Shown here piece by piece: positions 16,459 through 25,168 of a stretch of 40,886 nt of DNA. A program made the translations under genes and the position numbers. Under the pieces are notes generated by a model, which did no database searches, was not told where the DNA came from, and saw only the letters and a list, made by a program, of their open reading frames with translations. Position 1 is the stretch's first letter, and every line of letters starts with the position of its first letter. The DNA is from Bacteroidales bacterium (GTDB lineage: Bacteria; Bacteroidota; Bacteroidia; Bacteroidales; UBA932). Location of the stretch: NCBI GenBank assembly GCA_024401855.1, contig JAKSKH010000020.1:1-40886 (forward strand). Direction: 5' to 3'.

Positions 16459-19041
16459 ATGAGAAGTTTTTCCAGATATCTGACAATAATCTTCATTTCG
16501 TTCTGCTCTGTTTATCCCTCGGGGGCCCAGAGCCTGCCACCCCTGCCGAAAGCCGCTGAAATCGTGACCGGGGAGCTGGACAACGGAATCAGCTACTATC
16601 TCATAAACAACAGTCATGCCAAAGGATTTGCCGACTTTGCCCTGGTACAGAGCGGTGTACCGGATGTCGGCGTGGCCAGGCGCGCCCTGGCGGAGGCTCC
16701 CCACTTCCGCAGCAGGGTGCCTTTCCGTTTCCTTGCGGATTCCGGGATAGCCTGCACGGAGCGCGGATACATTTCTTATCTGCCCGAGTCGGTCCGTTTC
16801 GATTTCAGACAGGTTCCCGTCTTCAGGCGCAGCGTCTCGGACTCAACTCTGCTTCTGCTCATGGATATTGCAAGCACGTCCAGATACAAGCAGGCGATTG
16901 TGATAAGCGGAGACATTCCGGTAAATGAAACGCTTGACAGGATGAAAGTTCTGTCAATGGTTCTGGACAGCAGGGAAACATACAGGAGTCCGGAACCGTA
17001 TTCCTGGAAACCGAAAGACAAGGCCATAGTGAAATTGACCGGGAACCATACCTCCGACATTGCCGCAATACACGTCATTTACAGTTCCGAGCGTGTCGCA
17101 AGGGAGAACATGAACACATCCATCCCCTTGGTAATGGACATGTACGCTTATCAGCTGGGGTCCATTCTTTCAAGGAAGATAAAGGAAGCCTTCCGCAACG
17201 AGGGCATACCTCTCGCGGACATACGGTACAGCTACCAGAACAGCGCAAAAGGGCCCGAGGACGAGAGATACAGGCTGACCGTATTCACGGGATGCGGATA
17301 CGCAGACAGAGCAACGGCCCTGCTGGCATCGATTCTGGGCCAGACAGACAATTTCGGATTGAGCCCCGAGGAAGTCCAGGAAGCAAGAGACCGGATGATT
17401 TCGAATTCCCTTGTGAAACGCGGCAAACTGAGCAACTCGGAATATGTTGACAAATGCGTCGCGTCCTGGCTCTACGGTGCTTCCCTTGCTCCGGAATCGA
17501 CCATGAACAATTTTGTTTCCGACAAGCGTCTGTCAGGAGAAAGGGAGGGCCAGCTTTTTAACAATTATGTTTCCACACTGCTTGACCCGGAAAAGAATCT
17601 GGTAATCCGCTGCGACAGTCCCTCACCCATTGCCGACGAATCCGTAATCCTGAATAGTTTCAGCAAGAATTGGAATTCCGTTAAAATGCCTGAGAAACAG
17701 GCATTCAAGGCAAGTTTTTCCGACACCTTGAAACTCTATGCCCCGACCCAGAAGGTCAAACTCCGTTCGGAATCCCCGGACCCCATGACCGGAGGCAAAC
17801 TGTGGACATTCCAGAACGGGATAAAGGTACTTTTCAAGAAAACCTCAACTCCCGGGGAGTTCCACTATGCCCTCATGCTCAGAGGCGGATATTCAAATGT
17901 CCCCGGCATCAAGAACGGCGAAGGGGCTTTTGTGGGCGACATGCTTGCCCTGAGCAGCATTGCCGGAGTCAGCGGGAATGATTTCTTCGAGATTCTCTCA
18001 GCCAATGGGATAGAAATGAAAAACAGCGTTTCCCTTTCCGACATGAGGATTACAGGCAAGGCTCCGCGGAACAAGCTTGACCTGACACTGCGCGCCCTTC
18101 TTTCCGTTGCCAACCTCAGGCAGACCGACAAGGATGCATTTGAAACATACAGGAAAGAGGAGGCCATGCGCATAGACATGGCAGCCTTATCTCCCAGGGA
18201 CGTCAACGCGCAGATGGACAGCATCATAAACAAGGGGAACGGTTATCATTCCCCAAAAAGGATATCCAATCTTGGGAAAGATCTGAATGAGCGTTGCGAG
18301 AAATATTTCAAGGAACAGTTCGGTAAAGTAACGGACGGGGTCCTGGTCCTGACAGGGGATCTGAGCGAGGATGACACCAAGAAGGAGTTGTGCCGTATAC
18401 TCGGGGACTTCTCTGTCTCCAAGAAATTCTCCCCACGCCCGAGTTCAGGAATCAGAACACCTTCAGGGACCACCACGCTTATGGCCGAATCTGTCACCGG
18501 GACAATCGGAGGCAGGGAGACGGGTGTAAATGTAATGAACAGCGCCAATATTGATTTCACGCCCAACAGCTATATGTCCTTCAAGATAGCGGCTCTGCTT
18601 GTGGAGAAGGCACTGGCCAAAGTGCTTGCAGAATACGGAACCTACGCGGAAGTGACTGAAAAGGTGGAGATTCTCCCTTCTGAGAAGTTCAGCCTTTTCA
18701 TCAACTGCCACCCCTGTTACCGCGACGGTGTTCCCGAAAACGTGGAACCGGAAGATCCGATGATAATTCTAGGTGCGGTAAGAAGGGCTCTTGACGAGGT
18801 CTGCAGAGGGAACGTTACGGATGCCGAATTGGCCGCCTTCAAGGATTTGCTTACGCACCGGGAGGACGTGGCCCTGGATGACCCCGATACATACATCGGC
18901 AGAATCCTAACCCGTTTCAGCGAAGGTAAAGATACCATTTCCGGATACAAGTCAGCCATAGGTTCAGTGACAAAAGAGAGCGTCAAAGCAGTTCTGAAGG
19001 CGTTGGACAATGGAGCAAAGGTTGAATACGTCATAATATGA
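16459..19041 (+). CDS. M16 (pitrilysin)-like protein, zinc site missing
   Basis: 860 residues from ATG 16459, chosen because a signal peptide (MRSFSRYLTIIFISF, cleavage near SGAQ) begins there. The layout is four tandem M16-type alpha/beta domains: residues ~35-200, 200-420, 450-640 and 650-860, with family phrases such as LDNGISYYLINN and TFQNGIKVLFKK. Active M16 enzymes have HxxEH in the first domain; here the corresponding region (FALVQSGVPDVGVARRAL) and that of the third domain (MLRGGYSNVPGIKNGEGAF) lack it. It is probably a periplasmic non-catalytic partner or chaperone-like relative. It overlaps the DUF3109 gene by 4 bases (ATGA). Confidence 0.85.
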   Translation: MRSFSRYLTIIFISFCSVYPSGAQSLPPLPKAAEIVTGELDNGISYYLINNSHAKGFADFALVQSGVPDVGVARRALAEAPHFRSRVPFRFLADSGIACTERGYISYLPESVRFDFRQVPVFRRSVSDSTLLLLMDIASTSRYKQAIVISGDIPVNETLDRMKVLSMVLDSRETYRSPEPYSWKPKDKAIVKLTGNHTSDIAAIHVIYSSERVARENMNTSIPLVMDMYAYQLGSILSRKIKEAFRNEGIPLADIRYSYQNSAKGPEDERYRLTVFTGCGYADRATALLASILGQTDNFGLSPEEVQEARDRMISNSLVKRGKLSNSEYVDKCVASWLYGASLAPESTMNNFVSDKRLSGEREGQLFNNYVSTLLDPEKNLVIRCDSPSPIADESVILNSFSKNWNSVKMPEKQAFKASFSDTLKLYAPTQKVKLRSESPDPMTGGKLWTFQNGIKVLFKKTSTPGEFHYALMLRGGYSNVPGIKNGEGAFVGDMLALSSIAGVSGNDFFEILSANGIEMKNSVSLSDMRITGKAPRNKLDLTLRALLSVANLRQTDKDAFETYRKEEAMRIDMAALSPRDVNAQMDSIINKGNGYHSPKRISNLGKDLNERCEKYFKEQFGKVTDGVLVLTGDLSEDDTKKELCRILGDFSVSKKFSPRPSSGIRTPSGTTTLMAESVTGTIGGRETGVNVMNSANIDFTPNSYMSFKIAALLVEKALAKVLAEYGTYAEVTEKVEILPSEKFSLFINCHPCYRDGVPENVEPEDPMIILGAVRRALDEVCRGNVTDAELAAFKDLLTHREDVALDDPDTYIGRILTRFSEGKDTISGYKSAIGSVTKESVKAVLKALDNGAKVEYVII

Positions 19042-19619
19042 CAAAAGATTTCGGAACAATAATCCAGATAGGCGACATTCTTGTATCTGAAGATGTCATC
19101 ATGGAATTCTTTGCATGTGACTACGGTGCTTGCAGGGGAGCCTGCTGCATTGAAGGAGACAGCGGTGCACCATTGGAAGAGTGGGAGCCTGAGAACATCG
19201 AAAGGGACTACCCCGGCTTTTCCCCGCTGATGGAACCCGGGGGCAGGCGCGGAGTGGACAAGAAGGGTTTCTTTGAGATAGACCGTGAAGGGGATATGGT
19301 CACAACGCTATCCGACGGATCGGAAGAATGTGCCTACTGCCATTTCGGGCCATCGGGAGAATGTCTCTGCTCAATAGAGAAATGCGGTTTCAAAAAACCG
19401 ATATCGTGCAGTCTTTATCCGATAAGGGTTACGAAACTGACAGGGGGAGGGCAGGCTCTCAACCTTCATCGCTGGGATATCTGCAAAGCGGCCTTCGAAA
19501 AAGGGAGAAGAGACGGGACAAGAGTGTACCAGTTTCTGAAAAAACCTCTCACCGACATTTACGGAGGAGAGTTCTATGAGGCGCTGGAAGCGGCGGCAAA
19601 CCACCTGTTAAAGGTCTGA
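19038..19619 (+). CDS. DUF3109 family Cys-rich protein
   Basis: 193 residues, conserved in Bacteroidota. It has many conserved cysteines: FACDYGACRGACCIEGDSGAP near the N-terminus, ECAYCHFGPSGECLCSIEKCGF near residue 100, and SCSLYPIR after it. The pattern resembles YkgJ-type zinc/iron-chelating proteins and suggests a bound metal or Fe-S cluster. No signal peptide. Function is unknown. Coupled to the M16-like gene by ATGA overlap; its 3' end overlaps the convergent membrane protein gene by 12 bases. Confidence 0.88.
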   Translation: MTKDFGTIIQIGDILVSEDVIMEFFACDYGACRGACCIEGDSGAPLEEWEPENIERDYPGFSPLMEPGGRRGVDKKGFFEIDREGDMVTTLSDGSEECAYCHFGPSGECLCSIEKCGFKKPISCSLYPIRVTKLTGGGQALNLHRWDICKAAFEKGRRDGTRVYQFLKKPLTDIYGGEFYEALEAAANHLLKV

Positions 19620-20069
19620 CGTCCTGTATTCCAGCGCGGAAACAAGCCTTGGAAGATCTCTGGTAAGACCCTCGAGTTCAAACCCGGTCACATCTCTTGT
19701 ATATGTGATTCTGTCTTCACACATCTTAAGGACACGGGACAACGCCGACTTCTTTCTGAAAGTCAGGTTTTCCCCATCCTCACTCTCAAGAACATAGCCG
19801 TGGTTTCCCATAACTTCCATGACAGCGGGTCTGAGTTCTTCATATGCGCCCTTGAGATATGCTTTGCGCGACGAGAACCCGAAACGCGGATAAACAGCGG
19901 AGAACACGGCCAGAAGCAGAGCCATCTGCCAATAGGAATCATATCCGTTGACAAACATGGTGGAAAGATCGCCATCGATGACCTTAAAGGCAACCAGCGC
20001 AGAAATTACAATAGCAAGAATCACCACCAGGTAAACATAATACTTTACGGCACGAAGTAAATATTTCAT
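19608..20069 (-). CDS. Small membrane protein of unknown function
   Basis: 153 residues, two membrane segments (residues ~8-28 and ~48-64) followed by a ~85-residue soluble domain beginning GAYEELRPAVMEVM and including LTFRKKSALSRVLKMCEDRITYTRD. The soluble part looks like a small cytoplasmic domain. I do not recognise the family; it reads like a conserved Bacteroidales hypothetical. A -7 element TAATTTTGC (20101-20093) precedes it. Confidence 0.75.
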   Translation of the reverse strand: MKYLLRAVKYYVYLVVILAIVISALVAFKVIDGDLSTMFVNGYDSYWQMALLLAVFSAVYPRFGFSSRKAYLKGAYEELRPAVMEVMGNHGYVLESEDGENLTFRKKSALSRVLKMCEDRITYTRDVTGFELEGLTRDLPRLVSALEYRTSDL

Positions 20070-20092
20070 ATTTCATTTATTATCATTCATCT

Positions 20093-20123
20093 GCAAAATT
20101 AAGTACAATTTTTACTATTTTTG
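20093..20123. promoter_or_regulatory. Divergent -7 elements for 20069(-) and 20149(+) genes
   Basis: Minus strand TAATTTTGC at 20101-20093 and plus strand TATTTTTG at 20116-20123, both matching TAnnTTTG, 14 bases apart in an A/T-rich divergent spacer. Confidence 0.6.
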
Positions 20124-20148
20124 TAAAGTATAACCATAAATTTCAATC

Positions 20149-21093
20149 ATGGAAAAAGAAGATCCCCTCGAGAGACTCGAACGCCTGGAGCGTGAAAAAC
20201 AGGAAAAAAAACTGAGAAGGACAGGCGGAACCGGAGGAGGTTCTCTCCAGACCGTTATGTATGCGATGATGGCAATTGCCGCAGTGCTTGCCATAGCCCT
20301 AATATACACTCTGGTCAGCAAAGGACGTCTGGTCAAGGACCTCAAGGCGGAGAAAGCCGATCTCACAGAGCAGATTGTCGCCCTTCAAAGTGATTATGAG
20401 AACCTCTCATCAGACTATGACATGATCAACGCACAGCTGGATTCTTCACGCGAGGAAATAGCGCAGCTGGTAGAAAGGGTGAAGAAAACAGAGGCCACCA
20501 ACCGTTCCAAGATACGTCAGTACGAAAAGGAACTCGGAACGCTCCGCTCCATCATGCGCAGCTATATAGTCCAGATAGACTCCCTCAACACCCTTAACCA
20601 CAAACTCACGGTAGAGGCTGCTACGGCCCGCAAGGAAGCCGCCACACAGAAGAAACGCAATGAGCAGCTCACGCATCAGGTTCAGGATCTGTCCGGCAGA
20701 GTATCGGCAGGTTCCGTTCTCAAGGCCCGCGGACTCAAGATGGATGCATACAATTCTGCAGACAAGGTCACGGACAAGAGCAACAAGGTTGCCCGTCTTC
20801 TCGTAAACCTCAGCCTGCTTGAAAATGACATAGCGGAAAGGGGGCCCGTTCGCATCTATGTACGTGTCACAGCTCCGGACGGAAGTCTGCTTCAGGACGG
20901 AAAGGGAGCAAGTTTCACATTCAACGGAGAGACACTTGACGCCACCGCTTCCCGCGAAGTGGATTATGAAGGCAAGGAGGTTGACCTTGGAATTTACGTA
21001 AACAACGTCCAGGTATTCAGCAAAGGCGTATACACTGTCCAGGCATACACCACACAGTCGCTGCTCGGTTCAGCTGAACTTCTGCTCAGATAA
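20149..21093 (+). CDS. Membrane-anchored coiled-coil protein, unknown function
   Basis: 314 residues. A charged cytoplasmic start (EKEDPLERLERLEREKQEKKLRR type) with a Gly-rich linker is followed by one membrane helix (residues ~37-57). A long coiled coil (residues ~60-185) then leads to a C-terminal beta-rich domain (~190-314) with VRIYVRVTAPDGSLLQD and GVYTVQAYTTQSLLGSAELLLR. The topology suggests a periplasmic coiled coil tethered to the inner membrane. No family assigned. Its stop overlaps the hemW start (TAATG), so they form an operon. Confidence 0.8.
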   Translation: MEKEDPLERLERLEREKQEKKLRRTGGTGGGSLQTVMYAMMAIAAVLAIALIYTLVSKGRLVKDLKAEKADLTEQIVALQSDYENLSSDYDMINAQLDSSREEIAQLVERVKKTEATNRSKIRQYEKELGTLRSIMRSYIVQIDSLNTLNHKLTVEAATARKEAATQKKRNEQLTHQVQDLSGRVSAGSVLKARGLKMDAYNSADKVTDKSNKVARLLVNLSLLENDIAERGPVRIYVRVTAPDGSLLQDGKGASFTFNGETLDATASREVDYEGKEVDLGIYVNNVQVFSKGVYTVQAYTTQSLLGSAELLLR

Positions 21094-22103
21094 TGATATA
21101 CATCCATATCCCTTTCTGCAGGAGTTTCTGCACATACTGTGATTTCTATTCGGAACTGGCCTGCAAGGGAAAGGACAATGAAAATTTCGACTCATTTACC
21201 GGGAGGATTCTCGATGAAATCGATGCCAGAAGGGATGAGATGGAAAAAACTCTGGGTTTGAACACCCTTTACATAGGAGGCGGCACCCCATCGGTGCTGC
21301 CTCTTTCCTTGTTGAAAAAGATTGTAGGGCATCTGGGATATGGTCCTTACGAGGAATTCACCGTGGAGGTGAATCCCGAAGACATTCTGGAAAAAGGGCC
21401 GGAATACGCCTCCGGGCTGCTTGACCTCGGAGTGAACAGAATAAGCATGGGAGTGCAGTCGCTTGATGACGGCGTTCTGCGATGGATGAACCGAAGGCAT
21501 AATGCCGAGGGAGCGGAAAAAGCATTCAGAATTCTGAGGGAGTCAGGCTTTGACAACATAAGCGTTGATGTGATATTCGGAATCGGAGGCCTGTGCAATG
21601 CCGTCCTGGCCGATTCCATTGAGAAAATCCTGAAGTGGAAGCCGGAACACATTTCCGCCTACCAGCTTTCCATAGAAGAAGGCAGCGCACTTGCCGGGCT
21701 TGAAGCCAGTGGCAGATACACCCCCGCAGAAGACGAGCATTGCCGGGAGCAGTATGACCTGATATGCTCAAGACTGTCGGAAGCGGGATACAGCCATTAT
21801 GAAATTTCCAACTGGGCACTGCCGGGCAGGGAGGCTGTCCATAACTCCGCTTACTGGCGGAGGATACCATATGCAGGTCTGGGACCGGGAGCCCATTCAC
21901 TTAAGGGCATGGACACACGGTCCTGGAATTCGGAAGAGCTGAGCGGATGGACTTCGGATGAGGAGCATCTCTCCGAAGAGGAGATACGTGAAGAAAGGCT
22001 TATGCTCGGTCTGAGGACTTCACACGGTGTGGATGGGAAACGCATACCGGAATCGGACTGGTTCATTTCAGACTCGATAATCCGGGACATCATTCTTTCC
22101 TGA
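21093..22103 (+). CDS. hemW: Radical SAM heme chaperone HemW (CPDH-like)
   Basis: 336 residues. The 4Fe-4S/SAM motif is C9-x3-C13-x2-C16 (CRSFCTYC), followed by YIGGGTPSVLP, VEVNPEDI, NRISMGVQSLDD and ISAYQLSIEEG. HemW delivers heme to cytoplasmic targets; it lacks true coproporphyrinogen dehydrogenase activity in characterised cases. The C-terminal HemN domain is shortened: from GLRTSHGVDG it jumps almost directly to the usual terminal FISDSIIRDI, so the protein is ~40 residues shorter than normal. The 3' end overlaps the convergent lipoprotein gene by 14 bases. Confidence 0.9.
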   Translation: MIYIHIPFCRSFCTYCDFYSELACKGKDNENFDSFTGRILDEIDARRDEMEKTLGLNTLYIGGGTPSVLPLSLLKKIVGHLGYGPYEEFTVEVNPEDILEKGPEYASGLLDLGVNRISMGVQSLDDGVLRWMNRRHNAEGAEKAFRILRESGFDNISVDVIFGIGGLCNAVLADSIEKILKWKPEHISAYQLSIEEGSALAGLEASGRYTPAEDEHCREQYDLICSRLSEAGYSHYEISNWALPGREAVHNSAYWRRIPYAGLGPGAHSLKGMDTRSWNSEELSGWTSDEEHLSEEEIREERLMLGLRTSHGVDGKRIPESDWFISDSIIRDIILS

Positions 22104-23208
22104 AACCTATCTCCACGTCTCCGAAGTGACCGACTACATTCTTCCTTGAGGGGAACATGGACATTGAAAGCTGCCCCCTCCACACAATATCGTCCTTGTC
22201 TTTGTACGGTATGTCGATGTCAAAGCCGTAGGTCTTGGATTTGAATTTGACCTGGGCCTCACATTTCCAGTTCTTGGTTTCTCCGCCGTCATCCTCTGTT
22301 ATGAGGAAAGCAACCTTGTCCATCTGGTCCGTGACCTCGGACAACAGCAGAACCTCGAAAGGAAGTTCCTTCCCCACATCCCTTCTCCTGACTGAAATCA
22401 TGAAATCGGTAACGGTGGGTGTATACAGCCTGAGATCTTCATCGGAAGATGCCTTGAAGCCATCCACAGCCCCGATCTTGACGAAGTATTCACTGGCTCC
22501 CCCGAACCAGGAATCGTAATTCCGCTTTGCCTTGAACGTTTTCATATAGAGGGATTCACCGGAAGTTTCCGATTTTGTCCCCGTGTACATCTCGAGAGGG
22601 GTGAAGGCGCTGTCGTCGTTGGTGTTTATAACCCATACGGGCCTCTGTTCCGCAACGCTCTCGTCAACATATACGGAATCGATGACACGCACACCGTCTT
22701 TCCCCACCTTGATTTCATATCCGTAATTGGATTCCGCTCCGTATCCGGGATCGAAAGTTACAATAGGATAGGTTTTTCCGTCCCAGTCTTCTGAAAAGGG
22801 CCAGTACAGCTGGGCCGAGCTGTTAATCAGGCTGTTGATATAAGCTTCCACATCCGCATGCGTACTACCGGCCTTGGTTCCGCCGGCAAGAAGGTAATCC
22901 CTGAAAAGGTCCCTTAGGGGATGCGGATAGCTTCCGGCCTTCGTGGTCGAAGAACCGACCCCGCAGCCCGGGGCATTGAACAGACTGGACATCAGGTATT
23001 CCTCGTCATATCCGTTCCCCGAGGAGGAGCATACTGCATCATGCACCTCCGCCAGATGCTCAGGCCCAAGCGGCAGGTCTGAAAGAATCCTGGCAACCTC
23101 CGACAAAGAGACATCCTGAATTTCATCACTTTCACCCACTTCCTGAATACGTGAGCACGAACAGAGCAATAACGTAAAAAACAGTTTAAACACATAATTC
23201 CACTTCAT
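22090..23208 (-). CDS. Putative lipoprotein, unknown function
   Basis: 372 residues from ATG 23208; an ATG four codons upstream (23220) is also possible. The signal MKWNYVFKLFFTLLLCSCS ends in a lipobox (LLLC), so the protein should be membrane-anchored. The mature protein is acidic, with an N-terminal helical region and a C-terminal beta-rich part with KVGKDGVRVIDSVYVDE and DFMISVRRRDVGKELPFE. No known domain recognised. A weak -7 element (TCAATTTGC, 23239-23231) lies ahead of it. Confidence 0.72.
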   Translation of the reverse strand: MKWNYVFKLFFTLLLCSCSRIQEVGESDEIQDVSLSEVARILSDLPLGPEHLAEVHDAVCSSSGNGYDEEYLMSSLFNAPGCGVGSSTTKAGSYPHPLRDLFRDYLLAGGTKAGSTHADVEAYINSLINSSAQLYWPFSEDWDGKTYPIVTFDPGYGAESNYGYEIKVGKDGVRVIDSVYVDESVAEQRPVWVINTNDDSAFTPLEMYTGTKSETSGESLYMKTFKAKRNYDSWFGGASEYFVKIGAVDGFKASSDEDLRLYTPTVTDFMISVRRRDVGKELPFEVLLLSEVTDQMDKVAFLITEDDGGETKNWKCEAQVKFKSKTYGFDIDIPYKDKDDIVWRGQLSMSMFPSRKNVVGHFGDVEIGFRKE

Positions 23209-23251
23209 ATCAATTCGCATTTTTCTTTCTGCAAATTGACACAGAATTATC

Positions 23252-23273
23252 CGTTTATTCCGTATTATAAACG
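23252..23273 (-). terminator. Possible terminator after prmC
   Basis: A 7-bp inverted repeat CGTTTAT/ATAAACG with an 8-base loop lies just after the prmC stop. There is no proper T-tract, so this is weak. Confidence 0.3.
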
Positions 23274-23282
23274 TTTAGTTGC

Positions 23283-24161
23283 TCAAAGAGGCCGTGCAGA
23301 CGGGCTCAAACCCTGTTTCCGGGCCTTTACAAACCTGTCTTTCCCGAAGAAATCCCGGATAATCTCCACTTTCTGCAGTCCGCTGCCGGAAAGCAGGGCG
23401 GCGGTTTCGGAAGAAAGCGACTCGTTGATTTCCGCTATCACGCATCCGCCGGGGACAAGAAGTCTGTCCGCCCAAAAGGCTATGGCCCTGTAGAACAGCA
23501 AAGGGTCTGAATCCGGGACAAAGAGCGCCAGGCCGGGCTCATAATCAAGTACATTGCTGCGCATAAGCGTTTTTTCACTTTCCATTATGTATGGAGGATT
23601 GCTGGCAATGACATCGAAACGGCCGTGCGGAAAATCCAGGGAGGTATCAAGAATATCCATCTCGAAGAACACGGGGGAAGGACCCAGTCCCTGGGAGGAA
23701 GCTACGGAGAGTGCCGGTATCGATTTGTCCGCCGCATAAACATCGGCCTGCGGAATCTCAAGTTTCACGCTCCAGGCTATGCAGCCGGACCCTGTACACA
23801 AATCCAGAACCCTGGGTTTTTCTCCGAATCCGACGGCCGCATCAACGGTTTCGCGCACAAGCATCTCAGTCTCAGGCCTGGGAATCAGGACGTTTCTGTC
23901 TACCTTGAACCTGTGTCCGCAGAAATCGGAACAGCCAAGTACATACTGTACCGGCTCCCCTTTGCACATGCGTGAAAGATCATCCATAATCTCATCAAGC
24001 CTGTCCTGAGGTATCTGATACTGAGGCTCCACTATATGCGTGTAGCTTTGCACTCCGAGTTTCTCCGTGCAGAGCATCAAAACCATACCCCTCGCCTCAG
24101 GCGAAGGGTACAGCTTTTCCAACATTTCAGTGCCGTCTTTTATGAATGATGAAAGAAGCAC
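23283..24161 (-). CDS. prmC: Peptide chain release factor glutamine methyltransferase
   Basis: 292 residues. PrmC methylates the Gln of the GGQ motif of release factors RF1/RF2. Residues ~1-85 are the helical N-terminal domain ending GEPVQYVLG; the methyltransferase domain has LIPRPETEMLV, VLDLCTGSGCIA (SAM binding, ~residue 116) and the catalytic NPPY (~residue 190). GTG start at 24161 overlaps the ddl stop as TAGTG, indicating coupling. Final gene of the PBP1A-ddl-prmC group. Confidence 0.94.
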   Translation of the reverse strand: MLLSSFIKDGTEMLEKLYPSPEARGMVLMLCTEKLGVQSYTHIVEPQYQIPQDRLDEIMDDLSRMCKGEPVQYVLGCSDFCGHRFKVDRNVLIPRPETEMLVRETVDAAVGFGEKPRVLDLCTGSGCIAWSVKLEIPQADVYAADKSIPALSVASSQGLGPSPVFFEMDILDTSLDFPHGRFDVIASNPPYIMESEKTLMRSNVLDYEPGLALFVPDSDPLLFYRAIAFWADRLLVPGGCVIAEINESLSSETAALLSGSGLQKVEIIRDFFGKDRFVKARKQGLSPSARPL

Positions 24162-25156
24162 TATGAATTCTCAATGATAGCAGTAAGGAATGTTGTCATG
24201 TCCATACCGGCCGTCCTTACCATCTTGGGAACAAGCGACGCGCTTGTCATGCCGGGAATTGTGTTGACTTCGAGAAAATAAAGTCCGTCCCCGGACATGA
24301 TGTAGTCCATTCTCACAACACCCTTGCATCCGAGCGCGGCATAAATCTTACAGGTCGTGTCCTGTACCAGGGTCTTTACACCGTCATCCACGGGCGCGGG
24401 GCATATTTCACTGCTGTGCCCGTTGTACTTGGCGTCATAGTCGAAATATTCGTTCTCAGTTACTATCTCAATCAGAGGAAGAGCTGAGACCTTCTCCCCG
24501 TCAAAATACGCGGCACAAGTAAGCTCCCTGCCGGATATTCCCTGTTCCACGAGCACGGTCGAACCTTCGGAGAAAGCGAAACGGATAGCCGAAGGAAGTT
24601 CCTCCGCAGTTTTCACCATCGTTACGCCGAAGCTTGATCCCCCCTGCGTGGGCTTCACGAAAACGGGGAATTTCAGATCCACTTTATAATCAACCCCCTC
24701 GCGGACAAACACATCGGGAGCGCACTTGACTATTCCAAGATTACGGATAAAACTCTTGCAGGCGAACTTGTCGAACGCTATGGTGGACGAATATGCTCCG
24801 CAGGAGCTGAAAGGAACGCCGAGCATTTCCAGATAGCCCTGAAGAAGGCCGTTCTCGCCAGGCGCTCCGTGCTGTACTATGTATGCATAATCGAATTTTG
24901 TCTTTTCTCCCATAACGGTGACGGAAAAGTCCGTCTTGTCGACCTCCGGACGGGAGCCCTCCGGGAAGGTGATACGCATTGAATCCTTCTTCTTGCAGGC
25001 GACAAGCTGCCATTTCCCGAAACGGGCGAAAATTTCGTAAATGTCGTATTCCTGGCCGTCTATTCTTGAAGCCACGAACTCCCCGCTTCTGCAGGACACT
25101 TCCCACTCGGAGGAATCACTGCCGTAGATAACGGCTATCTTGCTGAATCTTCCCAT
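24161..25156 (-). CDS. ddl: D-alanine--D-alanine ligase
   Basis: 331 residues, ATP-grasp. It joins two D-Ala for peptidoglycan precursors in the cytoplasm. Motifs: QHGAPGENGLLQG, KPTQGGSSFGV, VLVEQGISGRELTC, the omega-loop EYFDYDAKYNG with the Tyr/Lys typical of D-Ala-D-Ala rather than D-Ala-D-Lac enzymes, and FLEVNTIPGMT. It begins 12 bases after the PBP1A stop and overlaps prmC by one base. Confidence 0.95.
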   Translation of the reverse strand: MGRFSKIAVIYGSDSSEWEVSCRSGEFVASRIDGQEYDIYEIFARFGKWQLVACKKKDSMRITFPEGSRPEVDKTDFSVTVMGEKTKFDYAYIVQHGAPGENGLLQGYLEMLGVPFSSCGAYSSTIAFDKFACKSFIRNLGIVKCAPDVFVREGVDYKVDLKFPVFVKPTQGGSSFGVTMVKTAEELPSAIRFAFSEGSTVLVEQGISGRELTCAAYFDGEKVSALPLIEIVTENEYFDYDAKYNGHSSEICPAPVDDGVKTLVQDTTCKIYAALGCKGVVRMDYIMSGDGLYFLEVNTIPGMTSASLVPKMVRTAGMDMTTFLTAIIENS

Positions 25157-25168
25157 ATGTCTGGAAAA

